Below are positions 57,203 through 64,000 of a DNA stretch of 64,000 nucleotides, piece by piece. Origin of the DNA: Stutzerimonas stutzeri (GTDB lineage: Bacteria > Pseudomonadota > Gammaproteobacteria > Pseudomonadales > Pseudomonadaceae). Under the pieces are notes generated by a model, which made no database searches, was not told the DNA's origin, and was given only the letters and a program-made list of their open reading frames with translations. Position numbers and translations under genes: made by a program. Numbering within the stretch: position 1 is the first letter of the stretch; the number at the start of each line of letters is the position of its first letter. The stretch spans positions 1-64,000 of the forward strand of contig NZ_JYHV01000024.1 in NCBI RefSeq assembly GCF_000952685.1, written 5' to 3'.

Positions 57203-57898
57203 TCAGGCCAATTCCGCAACCACTGCCGCCAGCGCCTGGGACGGATCCGCCGCCTGTGCGATGGGCCTGCCGATCACCAGATAATCCGACCCCGCCGCCA
57301 TCGCCTCGGCAGGCGTGAGAATACGCCGCTGATCATCTGCCTTGCTGCCGGCCGGACGAATGCCCGGTGTCACCAGTTGCAACTGTGCAAAGTGCGCTTT
57401 CAAGGATTGCGCCTCCAGCGCCGAGCAAACCAGCCCATCCAGTCCGGCCTCTGCTGCCAGCCCGGCCAGTCGCAGCACCTGCTGCTGCGGCTGCACATCG
57501 AGACCGATATCGGCCAGGTCCGTCTGCTCCATGCTGGTCAGCACTGTGACGCCGATCAGTAGCGGTTTGTGCCCTCCTACCTTATCCAGGGTCTCGCGGC
57601 AGGCCGCCATCATCCGCAGACCTCCAGAGCAGTGCACATTGACCATCCACACGCCCAGTTCCGCCGCTGCCTTGACCGCCATCGCCGTGGTATTGGGTAT
57701 GTCATGGAATTTCAGATCCAGAAATACCTCAAATCCTTTACTCTGCAGCGCCTCGACGATCTGCGGACCGCAGCGGGTGAACAGCTCCTTGCCGACCTTG
57801 ACACGGCAAAGCGCCGGATCGAGCTGTCCGGCCAGGGCCAGCGCAGCATCACGGGAGGGAAAATCGAGCGCAACGATGAGGGGAGTCTGGCAAGTCAT
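57203..57898 (-). CDS. pyrF: Orotidine 5'-phosphate decarboxylase
   Basis: A 231-residue enzyme that converts OMP to UMP in pyrimidine synthesis. The catalytic Asp-Lys-Asp network is seen in [12 protein letters not shown]. The phosphate-binding loop is in [16 protein letters not shown] and YLVIGRPI. I chose the ATG at 57898 with AGGAA upstream. The longer frame adds ten residues. Confidence 0.96.
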   Translation of the reverse strand: MTCQTPLIVALDFPSRDAALALAGQLDPALCRVKVGKELFTRCGPQIVEALQSKGFEVFLDLKFHDIPNTTAMAVKAAAELGVWMVNVHCSGGLRMMAACRETLDKVGGHKPLLIGVTVLTSMEQTDLADIGLDVQPQQQVLRLAGLAAEAGLDGLVCSALEAQSLKAHFAQLQLVTPGIRPAGSKADDQRRILTPAEAMAAGSDYLVIGRPIAQAADPSQALAAVVAELA

Positions 57899-58049
57899 GG
57901 CGATTCCTCGGCAAATTTCGGCGCGCATTGTCGCAGAAAAACCATCATCGAAGCGGACCGGATGCCGTTGACGGTATGGTCGCGCAATGGCGCAGCTACA
58001 TGCGCAAGCCTAAGGTTAAACGCAGTCCCGCCACCATCAGGAGATAAAC

Positions 58050-58217
58050 ATGCCTTGGTACATCTGGTTATTGCTGGTCCTAGTGATCGGTATCATCGTC
58101 GGAGGGCTGATGACCCTACGCGCCAGCGCTCACAAGATTCCGCTGACCGAGGAGCAGAAACAGCGGATCGCCCAGCGAAACGCCGAGGCGGACGCCAAGG
58201 ACGCGCGCGATAAATAG
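58050..58217 (+). CDS. DUF2897 small membrane protein
   Basis: A 55-residue protein. One membrane helix (about 3-22, WYIWLLLVLVIGIIVGG) is followed by a charged tail with PLTEEQKQRIAQRNAE, the pattern of DUF2897. Function unknown. AGGAG lies 7 bases before the ATG. It diverges from pyrF. Confidence 0.88.
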   Translation: MPWYIWLLLVLVIGIIVGGLMTLRASAHKIPLTEEQKQRIAQRNAEADAKDARDK

Positions 58218-58351
58218 CCGTCGGCGCGCTGGACAGCCGGCCGAACCGGCGCCTTTGCCCCCTCACATCAGGCGATTAATTGACTCGGCAGTCAGTGATG
58301 GCTTTCCGCCTTCATTCGAGCAATCATTCTGCCTCCTACAAGGAAGCATCG

Positions 58352-60934
58352 ATGCCATCAGATTCCGCTTCGGCCCAGGCCGGAAGTCCCAAAGCCCACG
58401 CCGCGTTTTCGAGGCGGATCCTCCCCGGTTTTGCCTGCCTGTTGGCCGCTGCACTGCTGGCTGCGGCGATCGCCGTCATACATATCGCCCAGACCATTGA
58501 TCGCGACGCACTGACCCAGGAGCATTTTCTCGCCGGCAAGGCATTCGAATCGCATATGCGCGGCATGTCTCGTCATGTCGCGGACAACGGGTTCTGGGGC
58601 GACGCCTATGCCAATCTAAGCAAGCGGACCAATCTCAACTGGGCTTATGACCAGGCGAACCTCGGCCCTTCTTTATACGACGACTTCGGCTATGAAGCGG
58701 TCCTGGTGGTCAACGCCGACGGCGAAACGACCTATTCGGTGATCCGCGGGGAACTGGTGCAGGTCGATGCACGGCGCTGGCTTGGCAACGGGCTGGAAAT
58801 TCTGCTCGCGCAGGCCCGTGAGGCGGTCGAGGAGGAAGAAACCTCTGCCGGCCTGCTTTCGGCTGAAGGTCTCCCGGCTATGGTGGCCGCTGCGGTAATG
58901 ACCCCAGGCGGCAGCGATATCGATGAGATGGACGGCCCCGCCTCGGTTCTGCTTTTTGTCGATGTGATGGATTCTGACTGGCTGCTCCAACTCGGCCGTG
59001 AATATGCGATCGAAGGTTTGCGTATCGACGACGAAAACCCTCGCCCGCAAAACGCCGTTGTCTCTCTGAATATGCTCGATGGAACATTCCAAGGATTTAC
59101 CTGGAACGTCTCCCAGCCAGGCCGCTACCTGTTATGGATGACTCTGCCGGTGCTTGCCGCGGTCACCCTTGGACTCGGAGTCCTTGCCTGGCTGCTCCTG
59201 CGTCAGGCGCTGAAAACCGTACGGCTGATGGATGCCAGCTACAAGCGGCTGTCGAAAAGCCGCACGGCATTGGCCGCCAGTGAAGAACGCTTCCGCGATG
59301 TGGCAGAAGCCGCATCCGATTGGATCTGGGAAACCGACCAGAATGCTCGACTGACTTACCTATCGAGTCGCTTCGAAGAAATCACCGGCCATGAACCCGC
59401 CGCCTGGATTGGCCGTCCCTTGATCGATCTGCTGATTACCGATCATGCCGCACTCCAGGACTGGCTGGCTGCGCCACATAGGACGCCGTTGCGCTGCAGC
59501 TACCAGGCGGCGAATGGCTGCGAACGGCATTGCCGGCTCTCCGCTCGCGCGATTTATCGAGAGGACGAGCTATTGGGCTATCGGGGTACCGCAAGCGACA
59601 TCACCGAAGAGACCCGGGCCCAGGCACGCGTGCAGTACCTCTCGCAGCACGACGCCCTGACCGGCCTGCCGAATCGCAACCGGCTGCGCGACTATCTGGA
59701 AGCCAAACTCGCCTCGCTTAGCAGCGGATCTCGGCTGACGGTCCTGTACATCGATCTGGATCGCTTCAAGCCGGTAAACGACACCCTGGGCCACGGTGCC
59801 GGGGACGAGGTGTTGATCGGCGTATCCAACCGACTCAAGCAGTGCATCAGAGGCGACGACCTGGTCGCTCGCCTGGGTGGCGACGAGTTCCTCATGGTCA
59901 TGAGCCGTCTACAGCTCAACGAAGATGTGGACAAGCTTTGCGCCCGGGTTGTCGCCGCGGTCAGCGAACCCTTCATTTACGAAGGCCAGCAGATCTACAT
60001 TGGCGCCAGTATTGGCATCGCCATGGCGCCCACCGACGCGACGCAGGCCAACGAACTCCTGCGCTGCGCGGATATCGCCCTGTATCAGGCCAAGGCCGAC
60101 GGACGTGGAACCTGGCGATTCTATGGCAGCGAGATGGACAAGCGGCTGTTGGAACGGCGTCGCCAGGAAGACGAACTGCGCCAGGCGATTGCCGAAGGCC
60201 AGTTCGAGGTTCATTACCAGCCTCGGTATTTCAGCGAGGACATGAGCATTAACGGCGCCGAAGCCTTGCTGCGCTGGCGGCACCCTGCTCGAGGCCTTCT
60301 GCTACCCGAGCACTTCATCCCGCTGGCGGAAGAGACCGGGCTGATAGTCCCGCTCGGCGAGTGGGTCCTGCGCCAGGCCTGCATCGAAGCCACAGGCTGG
60401 GCGAGCACGCTCATGATCGCGGTCAACCTGTCGCCGCTGCAGCTACGCAACGACGAGTTATCCGAAATGGTTCGGACCGTTCTGGAAGAAAGCGGGCTCC
60501 CGGCCAACCGTCTTGAACTGGAAATAACCGAAACGGCATTGCTCCAGGAAAATCAGCGCACCCTGGACGTGCTCAACGAACTGAAGGCCATCGGTGTCCG
60601 GCTCGCCATGGACGATTTCGGTACCGGCTATTCTTCCCTGAGCAATCTGCGTAGCTATCCGTTCGACACGATCAAGATCGACGGCAGCTTTGTCTCCGGC
60701 ATGGAACGTTCGACCGCGGACCATTCCATCGTCAAGGCGCTCATCGATCTCGGCCGAGGCTTGCGCATGCGTGTCACGGCCGAAGGCGTGGAAACCTCGG
60801 AGCAACTGACGCAATTGCTCGCCGATGGCTGTAGCGAGATTCAGGGCTTCCACATGAGCCATCCGCTTCCGGCCCAAGAGTTGCGCGCCTTGCTGGCCGG
60901 TGTCGGCGGGACCTTGAGCCGAAGCCCTGCGTGA
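58352..60934 (+). CDS. CHASE4-PAS-GGDEF-EAL cyclic-di-GMP enzyme
   Basis: An 860-residue inner-membrane sensor. One helix (about 26-48) precedes a CHASE4-like periplasmic domain (about 60-255, with GMSRHVADNGFWGDAYANL); a second helix is at about 262-284, a PAS domain at about 310-425, GGDEF at about 430-590 and EAL at about 605-855. The GGDEF motif is at 509-513, with an inhibitory RxxD site at Arg500-Asp503. EAL is at 637-639, and MDDFGTGYSSL is intact. Both domains look active, so it may make or degrade c-di-GMP. I chose the ATG at 58352 (AAGGAAG upstream). Confidence 0.9.
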   Translation: MPSDSASAQAGSPKAHAAFSRRILPGFACLLAAALLAAAIAVIHIAQTIDRDALTQEHFLAGKAFESHMRGMSRHVADNGFWGDAYANLSKRTNLNWAYDQANLGPSLYDDFGYEAVLVVNADGETTYSVIRGELVQVDARRWLGNGLEILLAQAREAVEEEETSAGLLSAEGLPAMVAAAVMTPGGSDIDEMDGPASVLLFVDVMDSDWLLQLGREYAIEGLRIDDENPRPQNAVVSLNMLDGTFQGFTWNVSQPGRYLLWMTLPVLAAVTLGLGVLAWLLLRQALKTVRLMDASYKRLSKSRTALAASEERFRDVAEAASDWIWETDQNARLTYLSSRFEEITGHEPAAWIGRPLIDLLITDHAALQDWLAAPHRTPLRCSYQAANGCERHCRLSARAIYREDELLGYRGTASDITEETRAQARVQYLSQHDALTGLPNRNRLRDYLEAKLASLSSGSRLTVLYIDLDRFKPVNDTLGHGAGDEVLIGVSNRLKQCIRGDDLVARLGGDEFLMVMSRLQLNEDVDKLCARVVAAVSEPFIYEGQQIYIGASIGIAMAPTDATQANELLRCADIALYQAKADGRGTWRFYGSEMDKRLLERRRQEDELRQAIAEGQFEVHYQPRYFSEDMSINGAEALLRWRHPARGLLLPEHFIPLAEETGLIVPLGEWVLRQACIEATGWASTLMIAVNLSPLQLRNDELSEMVRTVLEESGLPANRLELEITETALLQENQRTLDVLNELKAIGVRLAMDDFGTGYSSLSNLRSYPFDTIKIDGSFVSGMERSTADHSIVKALIDLGRGLRMRVTAEGVETSEQLTQLLADGCSEIQGFHMSHPLPAQELRALLAGVGGTLSRSPA

Positions 60935-60949
60935 CAGCGTCCGCGCGGG

Positions 60950-61498
60950 TTACCGTTTGAGCTCGATGTTGATCTGGGCCCCGTCGATCAGCGCTTCGTC
61001 CTCATTCAAGCCCTGCAGCAGGCGTCCGCTCATCTGCACCGAGCGTGAACTCTCAGCTGAATCGAATAATGGCGGCAATAAACGTATCGACGCCGTATCC
61101 GCGTCCGGCTCGAGCTCCTCGGCCCAATCCTCGGGAAGGCTCAAATCCAGCTCCGGCTCGGGCAGCTCGACGCGTTCGATCGCGACGTCCTTCTTCGGCG
61201 CTGGCGGGGCGACCGGTTTGGGCTCAGGCGTCGGCACGACACGCTCGGATGGCAGCGTTTCAGGGTCACCGGCGGTCACCGGCTCGACTTCAATCTCGAT
61301 TTTCGGGGGCTTACCCACTTCACTTTCGACACGCCCGAGCGCGGGATCGGGCGCGGGCTCGAGCGGCGCTGCGGGCCCGCGATCAACCACGCCAGACCGA
61401 ACTTCGGGTTTCGCCGGTGCACCGGGTTGAGAAGGTAACTTATCGCCGTCGCAAGCGCCGAGAAACGGTAATGCAAGCAGCAAACTCAACCATCTCAT
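60950..61498 (-). CDS. Proline/glutamate-rich lipoprotein
   Basis: A 182-residue predicted lipoprotein. Its short signal ([19 protein letters not shown]) has the lipobox LGAC (Cys16) and Asp at +2, which would favour inner-membrane retention in enterics. A long Pro/Glu/Val-rich stretch follows (about 20-120), then a conserved-looking C-terminal segment (LPEDWAEELEPD … SGRLLQGLNEDEALIDGAQI). I do not recognise a function. The longer frame upstream lacks a signal. It is convergent with the GGDEF-EAL gene. Confidence 0.75.
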   Translation of the reverse strand: MRWLSLLLALPFLGACDGDKLPSQPGAPAKPEVRSGVVDRGPAAPLEPAPDPALGRVESEVGKPPKIEIEVEPVTAGDPETLPSERVVPTPEPKPVAPPAPKKDVAIERVELPEPELDLSLPEDWAEELEPDADTASIRLLPPLFDSAESSRSVQMSGRLLQGLNEDEALIDGAQINIELKR

Positions 61499-61523
61499 AG
61501 GACCACGTCCTCCTTCGGTCCGA

Positions 61524-62954
61524 TCAGTTCGATTGCCGGCACAGCCCTCCTGCCAGCTCACCCAGGGTTTTCAATGCTCGCTCTGCCTCGGACGTCCAGG
61601 GCAGACCGCAATTGAGCCGCACGCAGTGATTGAACTGCTCGGTGTTGCTGAAAATCAGCCCCGGCGCGATGCTGATGCCTCGCTTCAGCGCCTGTAAGTG
61701 CAGCTCCTTGGTATTCACCCGGGCCGGCAAGCTGACCCAGAGAATGAAGCCGCCGGTGGGCCGGGTCATCTGCGTTCCTTCCGGAAAATAACGCTGCACT
61801 GCCAACTGGAAGGCACTGAGGTTACTGCGATACTCATGCCGGATGTAGCGTAGATGCCGATCATATCCACCGTTCTCCAGATAGGCTGCTACGCCCATCT
61901 GGGTAACACTGCAGGCCGAATGCGTGCTGAAGGTCTGCAGGCGCTGAATCTCCTCTCGATAGCGTCCCGGCAGAATCCAACCAATGCGCACACCCGGCGA
62001 GATGGTCTTGGAGAAGCTCGAGCAATAGATCACTCGCCCCTCATCATCGTTGGACTTGAGCGCCTTGATGGACCCCGCATCGAACATGAGTTCGCCGTAG
62101 ATATCATCTTCGACAATCTGAATGTCGAAATTCGCCGCCAACTTGAGCAATTGCTTTTGCCGTACGTCCGGCATGCTGCCACCCAAGGGGTTGCTCAGCC
62201 GCGCGGTGAGCACCAGCGCCTTGATCGGCCACTGGCTAGCAGCCAGTTGCAGCGCTTCGAGACTTAGTCCGGTGTCCGGGTCGCACGGAATTTCGATGAC
62301 TTTGAGCCCTAGCAGATCGGCCAGTTGCAGCAAGCCGTAGTAGCTGGGTGACTCAGCTGCGATCAGGTCGCCCGGTTTGGTCAATACGCGCAAGGACATC
62401 TGTAGAGCATCGACACAGCCGTGGGTGATCACCACTTCGTCCGGGCCGACGATCACGCCGGCATCGCGCATGCGGATCGCCACCTGTCGACGCAGGGGCT
62501 CATAGCCGGGGCTGAACATATAGCTGAACGCCCGCTGGCTCTGGAAGCGAGTGATCTTGGCGAGTTGCTGGTGCAAGGCGCGCGCTGGCAAATAGTCCAC
62601 ATGAGGCACGGCAGCGCCCAACGGGATAAGCCCGTCGCGGCGCGATTCGCTGAGGACCTGGTTGATGATGCTGCTGCGCGTGACCAGCGTCGGCCGCTCG
62701 ACCTGCGCGATATCCGGGGTCGGGGCGGTCAGCGCCGGCGTGTGGTGCACATAGAAGCCCGATTGCGGACGCGCCCGGATCATGCCTTGGTCTTCTAGGT
62801 TGGCATAGGCTTGCAGGACCGTCGCATGGCTGACGTTCAACTGCATGCTCATCTTGCGCACCGAAGGCACACGCTCACCGGGCCGGTAGACGCCGCGCCG
62901 GATATCTTCAGCGAGCTGGTGTGCAATGCGCTGATAAAGCAACAGATTGGTCAT
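61524..62954 (-). CDS. MocR-type PLP-dependent transcriptional regulator
   Basis: A 476-residue regulator. An N-terminal GntR winged helix (about 1-75; PGERVPSVRKMSMQLNVSHA) is joined to a fold-type I aminotransferase-like domain (about 110-470). The PLP-binding Lys is in SSFSKTISPGVRIGW and the Asn/Pro of the cofactor site is in LSNPLGG. The target genes are not evident. I chose the ATG at 62954 with GGAGACGG upstream. It lies 25 bases upstream of the lipoprotein gene and may be co-transcribed with it. Confidence 0.9.
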   Translation of the reverse strand: MTNLLLYQRIAHQLAEDIRRGVYRPGERVPSVRKMSMQLNVSHATVLQAYANLEDQGMIRARPQSGFYVHHTPALTAPTPDIAQVERPTLVTRSSIINQVLSESRRDGLIPLGAAVPHVDYLPARALHQQLAKITRFQSQRAFSYMFSPGYEPLRRQVAIRMRDAGVIVGPDEVVITHGCVDALQMSLRVLTKPGDLIAAESPSYYGLLQLADLLGLKVIEIPCDPDTGLSLEALQLAASQWPIKALVLTARLSNPLGGSMPDVRQKQLLKLAANFDIQIVEDDIYGELMFDAGSIKALKSNDDEGRVIYCSSFSKTISPGVRIGWILPGRYREEIQRLQTFSTHSACSVTQMGVAAYLENGGYDRHLRYIRHEYRSNLSAFQLAVQRYFPEGTQMTRPTGGFILWVSLPARVNTKELHLQALKRGISIAPGLIFSNTEQFNHCVRLNCGLPWTSEAERALKTLGELAGGLCRQSN

Positions 62955-63069
62955 ATCGTCCGTCTCCGCCAACTGGACCATAACAGTAGTACAACACCGT
63001 TATGTACGACCAATACAGTTACTCGCAAACTCGCCGACACAGTCTGTTACAGCCCTGGCACGGATGCTG

Positions 63070-63873
63070 TCAGCGAGGGCTACTGAGTCGCCCTTGCTCG
63101 TCGGAAAACAGAATCTCGACCCGCCGATTCTGTGCTCGGCCACGCACCGATGCGTTTTCGGCGACCCGATATTGCTCACCGTAGCCAATCACCTCCATAC
63201 GCCGCGGATCGATACCCAGGCTCTGCATGAAGTCGCCCACCGCCTGCGCTCGGGCCTTGGACAGGGCAAGGTTTTCGGCGGCATCACCCCGATTGTCGGT
63301 GTAGCCCTCGATGCGGACTCTGCGGTTGGGATTGAGCTGCAGGAAATGCACGACCTTGAGTAGCGTGCGATTGGCCGAGGGCTCCAGGTCGGCGCTGGCC
63401 GCCTTGAACAACACGTCCCCTAAGGTCATCACCAGACCGCGATCTGTTTCGGACGCCGCCAGACTGATCAGCTGATCCTCCATCCATCGACCCTGGTGCT
63501 GCAGGTCGAGCAGCCGGGCTTCCTGCAGAGCCTGACGCAAGCGCTCGTGCTCAATGGCGAGCTGGGTAGCGCGCCGCTGATTCTGCATCTGCTCGCTGTG
63601 CTGGCGAGCGATCTCGCTATACCGTTTGCTGAGATAGGCGTAGTGATCAACGTCTTCTGCGCTGCCCCAGTAGCCGGCGAAACGCTGGGCTCGCTCCAGC
63701 GATTCGGCCGCGCGCATCATGTCCTTCGGCGCATCGCGCAGGATCTGCGGATCGTCACCGACGCTCTGAAATGCAACAACCGCTTGTTCCAGTTGTTGCT
63801 GCGATTGCTGCGTTGCGCATCCCTGGAGCCCGGCAAGCGTCACCAGCAATACGGACGTGAGAACAGGCTTCAC
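63070..63873 (-). CDS. OmpA-family lipoprotein
   Basis: A 267-residue envelope protein. The lipobox LQGCATQ (Cys19) is followed by a DUF4398-like helical domain (about 25-125) and a C-terminal OmpA peptidoglycan-binding domain (about 145-260; IEGYTDNRGDAAENLALSKARA). It should tether the outer membrane to the cell wall. The start is GTG, overlapping the stop of the upstream gene (GTGA). Confidence 0.88.
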   Translation of the reverse strand: MKPVLTSVLLVTLAGLQGCATQQSQQQLEQAVVAFQSVGDDPQILRDAPKDMMRAAESLERAQRFAGYWGSAEDVDHYAYLSKRYSEIARQHSEQMQNQRRATQLAIEHERLRQALQEARLLDLQHQGRWMEDQLISLAASETDRGLVMTLGDVLFKAASADLEPSANRTLLKVVHFLQLNPNRRVRIEGYTDNRGDAAENLALSKARAQAVGDFMQSLGIDPRRMEVIGYGEQYRVAENASVRGRAQNRRVEILFSDEQGRLSSPR

Positions 63874-64000
63874 TGCAAATCCCCCAACTGATCGCGTAGC
63901 CGTGCAATACGGCGAGCCAGCTCTGCCAGCTCCTGCTGACTCTTGTCATTCAGAACGCTGGCCTCCGCCAGCCTAGCGTCCAGCTCCGCTTTTTCGGCGA
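63870..64000 (-). CDS. C-terminal end of a DUF4398-like protein (partial)
   Basis: Only the last 42 codons are in the window. They encode a helical, Glu/Ala/Leu/Arg-rich tail (LNDKSQQELAELARRIARL). The frame is open to the window edge and overlaps the next gene by 4 bases. In pseudomonads a DUF4398 lipoprotein commonly precedes such an OmpA-family gene, so the same is likely here. Confidence 0.6.
   Translation of the reverse strand, partial: AEKAELDARLAEASVLNDKSQQELAELARRIARLRDQLGDLQ

Overview
The window looks like chromosome of a gamma-proteobacterium of the Pseudomonas / Stutzerimonas (P. stutzeri) group. This rests on protein similarity recalled from P. aeruginosa (FleQ, FleN, FliE, CheY, HsbA and CheA can be aligned by eye), on familiar gene neighbourhoods (gpx-msrB-alaA-htpX-tpm; flhA-flhF-fleN-fliA-cheYZAB-motCD-parC-parP-cheW; ccmA-I; pyrF), on high GC, and on sigma-54 and sigma-28 promoters of flagellar type. 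The species is an inference.

Layout. 1-2.9 kb: the 5' part of a tRNA-Glu gene with its promoter, an unknown membrane-anchored protein, a GST-like protein and a DUF815 ATPase. 2.9-7.8 kb: an oxidative and heat-stress block (gpx, msrB, alaA, a small conserved gene, htpX, tpm), with a 237-bp MITE-like palindromic element inserted directly upstream of the msrB ribosome binding site. 7.9-12.9 kb: the flagellar regulators fleR, fleS and fleQ, and the chaperone fliT, which has its own sigma-28 promoter. 12.9-20.4 kb: a lipoprotein gene and the complete System I cytochrome c maturation operon ccmABCDEFGHI, which holds an extra 53-codon frame fitted exactly between ccmB and ccmC. 20.5-22.4 kb: a FliK-like/FlhB-like pair on the + strand.

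22.3-37.2 kb: the chemotaxis and polar-flagellum operon on the minus strand (flhA, flhF, fleN, fliA, cheY, cheZ, cheA, cheB, motC, motD, parC, parP, cheW, DUF2802, rhodanese). 37.4-53.7 kb: sodC (+ strand), then the rest of the flagellar basal body and export apparatus on the minus strand (fliE-F-G-H-I-J, hsbA-hsbR-hptB, fliK, fliL-M-N-O-P-Q-R, flhB). 53.9-64 kb: ordinary chromosomal genes (BenE-like transporter, SDR, MDR reductase, pyrF, DUF2897, a CHASE4-PAS-GGDEF-EAL protein, lipoproteins, a MocR regulator, OmpA-like lipoproteins).

How it works together. FleQ with FleN and sigma-54 should start the flagellar cascade through the -24/-12 promoters seen before fleS, flhA, fliL and fliE. FleS/FleR and then FliA serve the later tiers, and FliA should read the promoter before fliT. 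FlhF/FleN set number and pole of the flagellum, and ParC/ParP tie the CheA array to the pole. HptB-HsbR-HsbA and the c-di-GMP-binding residues of FleQ link motility to sessile-life signalling. fliC, fliD and fliS are not in the window. The fliT-fleQ-fleS-fleR block is separated from fliE by more than 40 kb, unlike the arrangement I recall for P. aeruginosa and P. putida.
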